In this document: piece by piece, positions 8,080-16,491 of the stretch
Position numbering within the stretch: the stretch's first letter is position 1
Layout of the letters: each line of letters starts with the position of its first letter
Source: BRHc4a sp049323755
GTDB lineage: Bacteria > Bacillota > Desulfotomaculia > Desulfotomaculales > Desulfocucumaceae
Assembly: GCA_049323755.1 (NCBI GenBank)
Contig: JBMOPE010000028.1
Span: 1 to 64,000 of the forward strand
Reading direction: 5' to 3'
Length of the DNA: 64,000 nucleotides
The notes under the pieces: generated by a model
Told to the model about the DNA's origin: nothing
Databases searched by the model: none
The model's input: only the letters and a program-made list of their open reading frames with translations
Made by a program: the position numbers and the translations under genes

Positions 8080-9270
8080 ATGATGGATGATATCGTGATA
8101 GCTTCGGGTGTAAGAAGCCCGATAGGGGATTTTGGCGGGGCTTTTAAATCTATGCTCAGTAACCAGCTTCTAGTGCCGGTAATAAAAGAGGCCATTGCCA
8201 GATCCGGTATAGAGGGATCGATGATTGATGACTGCATAATCGGCTGCTGTGCACAGAATACCGCCGAGCCAAACCTTGGAAGGACCGCTGCGCTTTTGGC
8301 GGGGCTGCCGAAAGAAGTAACCGGTATGACTATACAGCGCCAGTGCTCTTCCGGGATGCAGGCCATAGTTTCCGGCTATCAGCAGATTGTTGACGGGGAT
8401 TCGGATGTTGTATTGGCTGGGGGAGCCGAATCGATGAGCTCTGTTCCATATACGCTGAAAGGAGCCCGCTGGGGGCAGCGGCTTATGCATGGCGAGATGA
8501 CCGACTCTCTCTGGGAGCTACTAATGGACCCAATGTATAAAATTATGATGGGTGAGACCGCAGAGCGGCTGGCCGATAAGTACGGGATATCCCGGGAGGA
8601 GCAGGACCAGATAGCTTACCGGAGCCATATGAACGCCATAAAGGCCATCGATGAGGGAAAATTTAAAGAGGAGATACTCCCCATTCCCGTGCCGCAGCGT
8701 AAGGGCGATCCCAAAATGGTAGATACCGACGAGCACCCCAGGAGGGAATTAAGCCTGGAACAGCTTGCCAAGCTTCGCCCCACCTTTCGAAAGGACGGCA
8801 CAGTTACTGCCGGAAACGCCTCCGGTCTTAATGACGGGGCTGCTGCGGCAGTGCTGATGACTGCAAAAAAAGCAAGAGAGCTTGGGATTAAGCCGCTGGG
8901 GAGAATTGTAAGCTATGCCAGGGCGGGCGTGGAGCCTGATTTAATGGGATACGGCCCTGTTCCTGCCATAAGGAAGGCCCTGGAAAGGGCGGGTAAAACC
9001 CTTGCCGATATTGAGCTTATTGAACTAAACGAGGCCTTTGCAGCCCAATACCTGGCATGCGAGAAATTGTTGGACCTAAACCGTGAAATAACAAACGTAA
9101 ACGGAAGCGGCGTGGGTCTGGGGCATCCCGTGGGCTGCACCGGCGCAAGGATATCCATAACTCTATTGCATGAAATGAAGCGCCGAAATATCAGATGGGG
9201 ACTGGCATCCATGTGCGTTGGCGGCGGAATGGGAATGGCTATGATATTTGAAAGGGAAAAAGATAATTAA
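8080..9270 (+). CDS. Acetyl-CoA acetyltransferase (thiolase)
   Basis: A 396-residue thiolase condensing two acetyl-CoA to acetoacetyl-CoA, or cleaving 3-ketoacyl-CoA. The acylated nucleophile is Cys89 in RQCSSGMQA; also present are LNEAFAAQYLAC, the catalytic-His loop GVGLGHPVGCTGAR and the C-terminal CVGGGMGMAM with the second Cys. The start is ATG 8080 after GAGAGGGG. A 3-hydroxyacyl-CoA dehydrogenase follows after 20 nt, so the pair catalyses successive steps of butyrate formation or of beta-oxidation run backwards or forwards. Which direction dominates cannot be told from sequence. The 268-nt gap upstream (7812-8079) is AT-rich and probably holds promoters for both lspA and this gene. Confidence 0.93.
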   Translation: MMDDIVIASGVRSPIGDFGGAFKSMLSNQLLVPVIKEAIARSGIEGSMIDDCIIGCCAQNTAEPNLGRTAALLAGLPKEVTGMTIQRQCSSGMQAIVSGYQQIVDGDSDVVLAGGAESMSSVPYTLKGARWGQRLMHGEMTDSLWELLMDPMYKIMMGETAERLADKYGISREEQDQIAYRSHMNAIKAIDEGKFKEEILPIPVPQRKGDPKMVDTDEHPRRELSLEQLAKLRPTFRKDGTVTAGNASGLNDGAAAAVLMTAKKARELGIKPLGRIVSYARAGVEPDLMGYGPVPAIRKALERAGKTLADIELIELNEAFAAQYLACEKLLDLNREITNVNGSGVGLGHPVGCTGARISITLLHEMKRRNIRWGLASMCVGGGMGMAMIFEREKDN

Positions 9271-9290
9271 ATAGACAGGAGGTATGCCAG

Positions 9291-10151
9291 GTGGCTATTT
9301 CTACTGTAGGGGTTATAGGAGCCGGAATAATGGGGTCCGGGATTGCCCAGGTGGCCGCAAGGGCAGGTTTTAACGTGGTAATGCGGGATATAAGCGACTC
9401 CTTTGTATCCCGGGGAATGTCGATAATAAAGAAAAACCTTGACCGTGACGTACAGAAAAACCGCCTGTCCCGGGAAGAGGCCGACAGTATAATGGCAAGG
9501 CTAAAAGGGACCACAGATATAAATGTCCTCGGTTCCTGTGACATAGTTATTGAGGCAGCAGTGGAACAGATGGAACTTAAAAAGAATATATACCGGGAAC
9601 TGGACAAGATATGCGGGCCAGATACAATTTTTGCGTCCAACACTTCAGGGCTGTCCATTACTGAAATGGCGGCAGTTACCAGTAGGGCGAAAAAATTTAT
9701 AGGTATGCACTTCTTTAACCCCGTGCCGGTAATGAAGCTTGTTGAACTTATCAAAGGGGCCGAGACAGATGCTGAAACTCTTCAGTCTGTAGCTGAACTT
9801 GTTGAAAAGTTCGGCAAGGAGGCCATACTTGTAAATGAGGCGCCTCTATTTGCCGTTAACAGGATACTGGTTCCTATGCTCAACGAGGCAATGTTTGTTT
9901 TAATGGAAGGCATAGCTTCGGCATCCGACATCGACAAGGGAATGATGCTGGGAGCAAATCACCCCATAGGACCTCTTGCTCTTTCCGACTTAATTGGGCT
10001 TGATACACTTTTAATGGTGATGGAAACACTGTATAATGAAACCGGAGACTCAAAATATAGACCGTGTCCTCTGCTGCGTAAATTGGTCAGGGCAGGTCAC
10101 CTTGGCAGGAAGACCGGCAAGGGATTCTATGATTACAGCGAAGCAAAATAA
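9291..10151 (+). CDS. 3-hydroxybutyryl-CoA dehydrogenase (3-hydroxyacyl-CoA dehydrogenase family)
   Basis: A 286-residue NAD(P)-dependent enzyme interconverting acetoacetyl-CoA and 3-hydroxybutyryl-CoA. The Rossmann motif GVIGAGIMGSGIAQVAARAG starts at residue 7. FASNTSGLSITEMA and GMHFFNPVPVMKLVE carry the active-site Ser, His and Asn region, and the C-terminal dimer domain ends with GHLGRKTGKGFYDYSE. Length is typical of clostridial Hbd. The start is GTG 9291 with AGGAGG upstream. It sits between the thiolase and a free-standing acyl-CoA ligase C-domain; no crotonase gene is present in this cluster. Confidence 0.93.
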   Translation: MAISTVGVIGAGIMGSGIAQVAARAGFNVVMRDISDSFVSRGMSIIKKNLDRDVQKNRLSREEADSIMARLKGTTDINVLGSCDIVIEAAVEQMELKKNIYRELDKICGPDTIFASNTSGLSITEMAAVTSRAKKFIGMHFFNPVPVMKLVELIKGAETDAETLQSVAELVEKFGKEAILVNEAPLFAVNRILVPMLNEAMFVLMEGIASASDIDKGMMLGANHPIGPLALSDLIGLDTLLMVMETLYNETGDSKYRPCPLLRKLVRAGHLGRKTGKGFYDYSEAK

Positions 10152-10198
10152 CTTACTGGGGAACCAGTAGTCCAATTGATTACGGAGGTGGGACAGCA

Positions 10199-10549
10199 AT
10201 GAGTGAACAGGACAGTCTTCTTGGCTATATCCCTGACGAGGCTACGGGATCAGGCCAGATTATCATCAGAAAGGTGGAGGAGGTAATATACCGGCACCCG
10301 GGTGTAGACGAAGTCGCAGCGGTTTTTCTTCCCGGGATAGACGGAAAATATGACCTGGCGGCCTTTGTTGTGCCGTCGGACTTAACCCTCACTCCGCATG
10401 TAATAAAACATTTTGTAGAAGGAACTGGTCTGCTTTCACCGGAAGAGCTCCCACGCCGTTATCATTTAGTGCCTGAAATACCTAAAACGCCAAGTGGTAA
10501 GTGCCAGAAGCAAAAACTGGTACAGTCCCTTATAGGGGATGACTTTTAA
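10199..10549 (+). CDS. Free-standing C-terminal domain of an AMP-forming acyl-CoA ligase
   Basis: A 116-residue protein equivalent only to the mobile C-terminal subdomain (AMP-binding C) of acyl-CoA synthetases. It has VEEVIYRHPGVDEVAAVFLP and the terminal motif PKTPSGK, in which Lys101 corresponds to the lysine catalysing adenylation. There is no N-terminal ATP/acyl-binding domain in frame, and no remnant is visible between the preceding stop and the ATG. The start at 10199 has an excellent site (GGAGGTGGG), so it looks like an intact gene, not a fragment. It may act in trans with an N-domain encoded elsewhere, or be a regulatory or decayed remnant. Confidence 0.8.
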   Translation: MSEQDSLLGYIPDEATGSGQIIIRKVEEVIYRHPGVDEVAAVFLPGIDGKYDLAAFVVPSDLTLTPHVIKHFVEGTGLLSPEELPRRYHLVPEIPKTPSGKCQKQKLVQSLIGDDF

Positions 10550-10587
10550 CCTGCATAATTAAAGTTTAATTAATATATTTTTTGTTG

Positions 10588-10617
10588 ACAGCCCGTTTAG
10601 GGCTGTTCTTTTTTATG
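10588..10617 (+). terminator. Rho-independent terminator of the thiolase operon
   Basis: Stem ACAGCCC-GTTT-GGGCTGT (left arm after TTG, right arm after A) followed by TCTTTTTTAT. It closes the thiolase/hydroxyacyl-CoA dehydrogenase/ligase-domain operon ahead of the padR promoter. Confidence 0.85.
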
Positions 10618-10638
10618 TTATTTTTTAAAAGGAATCAT

Positions 10639-10696
10639 TTGACTGTGCTATTTAAATAAAATATTATATATATAAATTCTTATATATATAATATTT
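10639..10696 (+). promoter_or_regulatory. padR promoter with 17-bp dyad operator
   Basis: TTGACT (10639-10644), a 17-nt spacer and TATTAT (10662-10667) form a good sigma-A promoter. A perfect inverted repeat with 17-bp arms (10659-10675 and 10680-10696) around ATTC covers the -10 box and start region; arms are AAATATTATATATATAA and its complement. PadR repressors bind AT-rich dyads of this kind in front of their own genes, so autorepression is inferred. Confidence 0.72.
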
Positions 10697-10717
10697 GTAG
10701 TTAAGAAGGTGAGCAGG

Positions 10718-11272
10718 GTGTCTTTGAAATATGCCCTTCTGGGTTTTTTAAATTATGGTACGATGACGGGATACGAGTTAAAGCAGCGCTTTGACCATTC
10801 AGTGCAGCATTTCTGGAATGCCAATCTCAGCCAGATATACCCTACCCTGAGCCAGATGGAAAAGGAAGGACTTCTTGTTATGGAGGTGGAGTACCAGGAG
10901 AGCCGTCCAAACCGTAAGGTATATAAGATTACTGATACAGGCCGCCAGGAGCTTAAAAGGTGGCTTGGAGAGCCAATGGACCTGGCTCCGGTAAGAATTC
11001 CTTTTCTTATTAAGGTTTTCTTTGGTGCCAATATCGAAAGTGAGAGAGTCGCGGAGCTGATTAGGCACCAAATAAAACTTCACAGGGAAAAGCTTGACGA
11101 GTATATGGAGATAAGCAGCTTTATCTGCGAAGCTGCCCAAAGTCCTGAAATTAAAAGAGATGCCCAATACTGGCAACTTAGCCTTAAAGCCGGTATCAGA
11201 TTTGAAACAGCATTCCTAGAATGGCTTGAAGAGGCAATTAATACTATAGAAGAGATGGATTCCAAAAAATAA
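10718..11272 (+). CDS. PadR family transcriptional regulator
   Basis: A 184-residue repressor of the PadR/VirR type with an N-terminal winged helix (about residues 1-80: LKYALLGFL, TGYELKQRF, IYPTLSQMEKEGLL, YKITDTGRQEL) and a C-terminal helical dimerisation domain. GTG 10718 is preferred because AAGAAGG lies 8 nt upstream; GTG 10709 overlaps that site. PadR proteins usually sense phenolics or drugs and control neighbouring transporters or enzymes. A flavoprotein gene follows after 15 nt and an RND efflux pair after that, so these are likely targets. Confidence 0.9.
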   Translation: MSLKYALLGFLNYGTMTGYELKQRFDHSVQHFWNANLSQIYPTLSQMEKEGLLVMEVEYQESRPNRKVYKITDTGRQELKRWLGEPMDLAPVRIPFLIKVFFGANIESERVAELIRHQIKLHREKLDEYMEISSFICEAAQSPEIKRDAQYWQLSLKAGIRFETAFLEWLEEAINTIEEMDSKK

Positions 11273-11287
11273 AAGGGGGATAAAACA

Positions 11288-12007
11288 ATGAAAGTCCTTG
11301 CGGTAAACGGAAGTCCAAGAGGACATCAGGGGAATACCGACAGAATACTTAAGCCATTTCTGGAAGGGGCCAGGGAGGCCGGTGCGCTAACTGAAACGAT
11401 TTATCTGAAGGACAAAAAAATTAAGCACTGCAGCGGATGTTTTACATGCTGGGTAAAAACTCCCGGCATTTGCGTGCACAAAGATGATATGGCGGAGCTG
11501 TTGGAAAAAATAAGAATATCTGAAATAATTGTGTTTGCTACTCCGTTATACATATATACAGTCAGTGGATTAATGAAAGATTTTATGGACCGTACTATAA
11601 TTCCTCTGTTGAAGCCCTATATAATTAAGAGGGAGGATCAGTTCATACACCCGATGCGAAACCCTGAGGAATGGCCCAAAAAGATAGTACTTTTATCCAA
11701 CTGTGGATTTCCCGAGCGGCACCATTTTTCTGGGCTTGTGGAGACATTCAGGGGGCTGGCCTCGGGTCCGGATTTTAACCTTGCAGCCACCATTTTATGC
11801 TCGGGGGGAGAGATGCTAAACGTTCCGGTTTTGCAGGATTCGGTCAGGTGGTATCTGGATGCAGCCAGAAAGGCCGGGAAGGAACTTATTGAAGGAGGAA
11901 AAATTACTTCGGAAACCCAGGAGGTGCTTGACAGGGTCCTGGCTGACCCTGAGGCATACTCACAAATGGCAAATATGTACTGGGACAGTGTTTTAGTGAA
12001 GTCATAA
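11288..12007 (+). CDS. NADPH-dependent FMN reductase / iron-sulfur flavoprotein-like
   Basis: A 239-residue flavodoxin-fold protein. The FMN phosphate loop is VNGSPRGHQGNTDRIL near residue 6, followed by CSGCFTCW (residues about 49-56), a compact cysteine motif like that of iron-sulfur flavoproteins in anaerobes, and FATPLYIYTVSGLMKDFMDR. The C-terminal half, with LSNCGFPE, is like multimeric flavodoxin reductases of Clostridia. The natural substrate is unknown. Start ATG 11288 is preceded by AAAGGGGG, and the gene lies 15 nt after padR, probably co-transcribed and controlled by it. Confidence 0.82.
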   Translation: MKVLAVNGSPRGHQGNTDRILKPFLEGAREAGALTETIYLKDKKIKHCSGCFTCWVKTPGICVHKDDMAELLEKIRISEIIVFATPLYIYTVSGLMKDFMDRTIIPLLKPYIIKREDQFIHPMRNPEEWPKKIVLLSNCGFPERHHFSGLVETFRGLASGPDFNLAATILCSGGEMLNVPVLQDSVRWYLDAARKAGKELIEGGKITSETQEVLDRVLADPEAYSQMANMYWDSVLVKS

Positions 12008-12104
12008 CAAATTTTTATAGAAAAATAATTGTATTCAGTATACAATCAATAATGGTGACCTGGTAAATTTAGTTAACAAATCTAAGGAGGATTCTTGGTA
12101 GGAG

Positions 12105-13193
12105 ATGGAAAGGACAAGGGTTGTTAAAATACTTCTTGCACTGGGATTGTCATTATCATTAAGCCTGGCACCTGGCTGCGGTAAAAAAGATGCCGAGCAG
12201 GTGCAGGAAGCAAAAATTGTTTTAACCGAGGCCGCAAAAATTGATAAGGTTTCAAGGTATTCAGAACTATCGGGAACATTGCAGCCAATTGAGGATTCAC
12301 TGGTATCCTTTGAGGCCTCAGGACGGATAGTGGAAATGAACTATAAAGAAGGTGACACGGTAAGTTCAGGCAGCTTAATGGCCAGGCTGGACGCTGCTGA
12401 GTACTCTGTGCAGGTAGCCCAGGCAAGGGCTGGACTTGACAAGGCACAGGTGAATTATGAGAAGGCCAGGGATGACTTTGAGCGCATGAATCAGCTTTTC
12501 AACCAGGGAGCCCTTTCCAAAAATGATTTTGAGAATGCGCAGAACCGATACATTGTGGCTGAAAAGGATTATATCCTGGCCCAGGAGTCCCATTCACTGG
12601 TTACTGGGTCCGGTTCCGGAAAAGACGGGCTTAGAGCACCTATAAGCGGTACCGTTATTTCAAAGCTGTCTTCAGTTGGTCAGCTGGTGGATACACGAAC
12701 CCCGGTTTACAAAATAGGGCAGGTGGATAATCTTAAAGTTGTTTTGCCTGTTCCTGACAGGGAAATCACGAAATGGAAGGTCGGAGATGCGGTATCTTTG
12801 TCGCTTTACCAGGATACAAGGGAAGGCAAGGTGACCCGTCTGTTCCCTGCAGTTAGCCAGGGAACAGGCGCCATTGGGGTTGAAGTTACTGTGTCTAATC
12901 CGAAGCATGACTGGTTCCCGGGACAGGTGGTCAAGGCCAAATATGTAATGGAAACAAAAGAAGGGCTGTTCGTTCCTGTAGAAGCCGTATTAAACCACGG
13001 GCTTGAAAAACCCTATGTATTTATAGCCTCCGTGGACAAAGCCGTCAAAACTGCGGTAACCATAGGTGATATTGTGGACAACCGGTTAGAAATACTTTCC
13101 GGGATTAACCAGGGCGACCTGGTAATTGTAAAGGGCGCAGACAAACTATTTGATGGCAATAGCATCAAACAGGCAGAGGTGGCGGGCCAGTGA
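12105..13193 (+). CDS. RND efflux periplasmic adaptor (membrane fusion) lipoprotein
   Basis: A 362-residue HlyD/AcrA-type adaptor. A signal peptide ends in the lipobox LAPGC with Cys25 as the lipid site. A barrel-sandwich/lipoyl half (GRIVEMNYKEGDTVSSGSL) follows at about residues 60-95, then a helical hairpin (DKAQVNYEKARDDFERMNQL, YIVAEKDYILAQ) at 110-155, the second lipoyl half (LRAPISGTVISKLSSVGQLV) and a beta-barrel. Its stop overlaps the start of the RND pump by 4 nt, so the two are translationally coupled. No TolC-like channel is adjacent. In a monoderm the adaptor would stay on the outer face of the membrane. Confidence 0.92.
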   Translation: MERTRVVKILLALGLSLSLSLAPGCGKKDAEQVQEAKIVLTEAAKIDKVSRYSELSGTLQPIEDSLVSFEASGRIVEMNYKEGDTVSSGSLMARLDAAEYSVQVAQARAGLDKAQVNYEKARDDFERMNQLFNQGALSKNDFENAQNRYIVAEKDYILAQESHSLVTGSGSGKDGLRAPISGTVISKLSSVGQLVDTRTPVYKIGQVDNLKVVLPVPDREITKWKVGDAVSLSLYQDTREGKVTRLFPAVSQGTGAIGVEVTVSNPKHDWFPGQVVKAKYVMETKEGLFVPVEAVLNHGLEKPYVFIASVDKAVKTAVTIGDIVDNRLEILSGINQGDLVIVKGADKLFDGNSIKQAEVAGQ

Positions 13194-16100
13194 TCGAATT
13201 TCTTCTTAAAAAGCGCAAGATAACAATACTTTTCTTTATTATGGTGGTGGCTGTCGGGATTCTGAGCTTTGCCCAGCTGCCCCGCCAGGAGATGCCTGAT
13301 GTCACCATTACCTTTGCCATTGTGACAACCACCTATCCCGGCGCTTCGCCGGAGAGGATGGAGCAGGCGGTAACAAGAAAGCTTGAGCAGAAAATAAAAG
13401 AGCTGTCGGGGATAAAAACCATTACCTCCACCTCAGGTTTCGGTTACTCTTCCATAGTGGTGGAGTCCAAGGACGGGGTAGAGCCAAAAAAGCTTTGGGA
13501 TGAGCTGCGAAAAAAGGTTAAGGACGCTGAGGCCGATCTGCCGGACGGGGCAAACAAGCCTGTGATTAACGATGACCTTAACCGCAGCGCCTTTTACACG
13601 GTTAATATAACCACTGACACCAGGGAGCAGCTTTATGGTCTCAGGGATACCCTGAAGAACTGGAGAGACCAGCTCCGCACGCTGCCTAACGTGGCCGACG
13701 TTACCGTGGGAGGCCTGCCGGAACAGGAGATACGTATAGATATTGATCCACAAAAGCTGCAGCATTACGGAATTTCCTGGACCCAGGTGCTGGGTGCCGT
13801 AAAGTCCGAAAATGAAAGAGTCCCTATCGGGGATTTTGATCTGGGGGAACGCTCGTATCAGCTTATACTCCCTGAAACATATGACCCTGAGGACCTTAAT
13901 AATGTAATTGTCTCCAGGACAACGGAAGGTTTTCCTGTATATCTGAAAGACATAGGTAAAGCCTATGTCTACCAGGGTGATACCGAGGTGTACGTCTATC
14001 ACAACGGGAAGCCTGCCGCAGTGCTGGGCGTTGTGGTGGAAAAGGGCACTGATGTTCCTTCTCTTCAGGCCGCTGTTGAAAGCATGATGGAAACCCTGAA
14101 AAAGGATCTCCCTCTCTGGGTTTCCGTAGAACAGGTTTTTTCCCAGAGTGAAAGGGTCAGGGAGTCCTATGACGAGCTCCTTAGGGAAATGGTTATAGCC
14201 ATTGCCGCTGTACTTTTTGTCTGCACCCTTGGCCTAAACCTCACTACGGCTGTTATAATAGCCTTTGCAATTCCTATATCGATGGCAGTGGGACTAATTT
14301 TCCTGCCTCCTCTTGGCATAACTCTAAACAGCATTACCATATATGCCTTGATAGTGGTGCTGGGTGTGCTGGTTGATGATGCTGTTGTGGTCAATGACAA
14401 TATTGAGAGAAGGCTTTCGGTACTGAAAGAATCGCCGTTTACCGCCTCGGTAAACGGGGCCAGGGAAGTGTCGGTATCCATTTTAACCGCTACCCTGGCA
14501 ACTGTTTTCTCCTTTGGCCCTCTTATGTTTTTGCGGGGTAACTCCGGAGAGTTCATGAGGCCTCTGCCGGTAATCATTATACTTACCATGATGACTTCCA
14601 TGGTAATGTCCCTTACCATAATTCCTATATTCAGGCACTGGTATGAGAGGCGGAACCGGAAAAAGCACAACGGTGAGGAGAAGCCCGCAGGTCTTCTTGG
14701 GAAACAGATCCAGTCTCTCACAGTATGGTATGCCGGTAAAATATTGCCAAAAGCTTTGGAACGGCCGCTCCGTACAGGCCTTACAGGAGTTCTGATAGGA
14801 ACTCTGGCATACGGACTGGTGGCCTTTACTCCTGTGGAGCTTTTCCCAGCCGCCGACCTGGAAGAGTTACCCATATATATCCGCCTTCCCCAGGGGTCTT
14901 CCCTGGAAGAAACCCACCGGGTGGTGGGAGAGGTAAGTGATTGGGTAGCCCAGCAGCCCGGGGTAAAGATGGTGGCTGCGTGTGCCGGGGCAAGGGCTGA
15001 CCTGTGGTTTGGCGGAAGTACTGAAATAAGCAACATATCGTCCAACAGAGGCGAGGTAATGGTTAAGCTGGACCGTAAAGTGGCGGCTCCGGAGAAGCTT
15101 GTGGACCAGTGGCGGGAGGAGTTTGAAAAGATGTATCCAGGGGCCACCATTATCCCCTCTGTGCTGAACACCGGCCCCCCCGTTGGTGATCCTATATCAG
15201 TACACCTTTATGGTGACGATATAGTTAAGCTAAGACAGCTATCGGAAGAGGTCAAGAATAAAATATCTAAAATACCCGGAGCCTACGATATCCAGGATAA
15301 TTTCGGCCTGGACCGCCACACACTGGAGTTCCAGGTGAATAAACCCATGATGGACCAGAAGATGGTTAACTATTCTGATCTTTCCAAGTCGCTTCGGCTG
15401 GTTAGCGAGGGAATTAAAATCAGTCAGTTTGACAACGGAAAGGAATTAATTGATATCAACCTGTATATTGAAAAGTCCCAGGGAGACCCCATGACAGTAT
15501 TCAGGAGTCTTACCGTTCCCAATGCCAGGGGTGAGCAGATACCCCTTTCCGAGATAGCGGAGGTGAAGCCGTCCTTTAGTATACAATTTATTCCACACAG
15601 GAATCTTTCCCGTTCGGTAACCATCAACGGGGATGTGAAGGGAAGAACTGTAACCGAGGTAATGAACGAAGTCATTTCGGTTCTTGAAAAAACCGAATTG
15701 CCGGAAGGATACCGCTGGGATGTGGGAGGGGAGTTTACCGAGCAGACCGATATTTTCATTGATATGGGTAAGCTCTCAATAATAGTGGTTTTCCTTATAC
15801 TGATTCTTATAGCGATGCAGTTTTATTCCATAACCATTCCCATTCTGGTAATGAGCACGGTTTACCTGGCGGTTGCCGGCAGCCTCATAGGTCTGTTTAT
15901 TACAAGAACCCCGTTGGGATTCGTATCCATGATGGGCGCCATATCACTGGCCGGAATAGTTGTTCGTAACGGGATTGTACTGATAGACTTTATTGAAAAG
16001 GCAAGGCAGGCGGGATCTGAGCTGAAAGAGGCCGTTATCCAGGCGGGGGAGGCAAGGCTGCGGCCCATAATTATGACATCTGCCACCGCAACGGCAGGGC

Positions 16101-16291
16101 TTATGCCCCTGGCTCTATTCGGAGACCCGCTCCTGGCTCCCATGGCCAAAACTATAATTTCCGGACTTGTGTTTTCCACCGTTCTAACGCTTGTTGTGGT
16201 CCCGTCCCTTTATGTGGTTCTTGCCAACTTCAGGGACAGGAGGAGGACAAAGAAAGAAGAAAAGCGTTCAGGAACCGCTGCAGGGTTGTAA
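13190..16291 (+). CDS. RND efflux pump permease (AcrB/HAE1 family)
   Basis: A 1033-residue inner-membrane pump with 12 predicted membrane spans and two large extracytoplasmic loops (about residues 35-330 and 550-850). TM4 contains VLGVLVDDAVVVNDNIERR with the Asp-Asp proton relay known from AcrB. Repeat signatures YPGASPERMEQAVTRKLE and SLAGIVVRNGIVLIDF are clear. It starts with GTG 13190 overlapping the adaptor stop. Length is full. Substrates are unknown; the PadR gene and flavoprotein upstream suggest a toxic aromatic or redox-active compound. It ends in a strong terminator at 16304-16340. Confidence 0.93.
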   Translation: MIEFLLKKRKITILFFIMVVAVGILSFAQLPRQEMPDVTITFAIVTTTYPGASPERMEQAVTRKLEQKIKELSGIKTITSTSGFGYSSIVVESKDGVEPKKLWDELRKKVKDAEADLPDGANKPVINDDLNRSAFYTVNITTDTREQLYGLRDTLKNWRDQLRTLPNVADVTVGGLPEQEIRIDIDPQKLQHYGISWTQVLGAVKSENERVPIGDFDLGERSYQLILPETYDPEDLNNVIVSRTTEGFPVYLKDIGKAYVYQGDTEVYVYHNGKPAAVLGVVVEKGTDVPSLQAAVESMMETLKKDLPLWVSVEQVFSQSERVRESYDELLREMVIAIAAVLFVCTLGLNLTTAVIIAFAIPISMAVGLIFLPPLGITLNSITIYALIVVLGVLVDDAVVVNDNIERRLSVLKESPFTASVNGAREVSVSILTATLATVFSFGPLMFLRGNSGEFMRPLPVIIILTMMTSMVMSLTIIPIFRHWYERRNRKKHNGEEKPAGLLGKQIQSLTVWYAGKILPKALERPLRTGLTGVLIGTLAYGLVAFTPVELFPAADLEELPIYIRLPQGSSLEETHRVVGEVSDWVAQQPGVKMVAACAGARADLWFGGSTEISNISSNRGEVMVKLDRKVAAPEKLVDQWREEFEKMYPGATIIPSVLNTGPPVGDPISVHLYGDDIVKLRQLSEEVKNKISKIPGAYDIQDNFGLDRHTLEFQVNKPMMDQKMVNYSDLSKSLRLVSEGIKISQFDNGKELIDINLYIEKSQGDPMTVFRSLTVPNARGEQIPLSEIAEVKPSFSIQFIPHRNLSRSVTINGDVKGRTVTEVMNEVISVLEKTELPEGYRWDVGGEFTEQTDIFIDMGKLSIIVVFLILILIAMQFYSITIPILVMSTVYLAVAGSLIGLFITRTPLGFVSMMGAISLAGIVVRNGIVLIDFIEKARQAGSELKEAVIQAGEARLRPIIMTSATATAGLMPLALFGDPLLAPMAKTIISGLVFSTVLTLVVVPSLYVVLANFRDRRRTKKEEKRSGTAAGL

Positions 16292-16303
16292 AAGTGTATC
16301 AAA

Positions 16304-16340
16304 AAATTGTATCCGTCTCTGACGGATACAATTTTTTTAA
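16304..16340 (+). terminator. Rho-independent terminator after RND operon
   Basis: Stem AATTGTATCCGTC - TCT - GACGGATACAATT, a perfect 13-bp inverted repeat, followed by a T run. Confidence 0.9.
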
Positions 16341-16342
16341 AT

Positions 16343-16374
16343 CAATTCCCAATTCCCAATTCCGGACCCGTGAG
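16343..16374 (-). repeat. GGAATTGGG-type repeat, single copy
   Basis: CAATTCCCAATTCCCAATTC followed by CGGACCCGTGAGTAAT. The last part recurs at 28391-28408 as CGGACCCGTGAATAAT, so the family has a conserved flank. Confidence 0.7.
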
Positions 16375-16441
16375 TAATGCCTGATAAAAGGGAATGTTCC
16401 AACTTTTTTGAACCGAAGGTAGGTTTTTTTACCTGCACCGT

Positions 16442-16459
16442 AGAATGAATAAACATTCA
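16442..16459. promoter_or_regulatory. FadR-like operator upstream of SDR/acyl-CoA dehydrogenase genes
   Basis: AGAATGAATAAACATTCA matches the Bacillus FadR (YsiA) box TGAATGANTANTCATTCA at 14 of 16 defined positions and has dyad arms GAATG/CATTC. In Bacillus this box represses fatty-acid degradation genes and is released by long-chain acyl-CoA. It lies 32 nt before the SDR start. The match is seen directly; the regulator and its function here are inferred. Confidence 0.55.
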
Positions 16460-16491
16460 GGGCAAGGGCCCAAATGCAGGAGGTAATTCAA

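Noticed and set aside
8080..10549. Complete butyrate or beta-oxidation operon
   Set aside because: Crotonase, electron-transfer flavoprotein and a CoA-transferase or full ligase are missing from the block, so only part of the pathway can be claimed.
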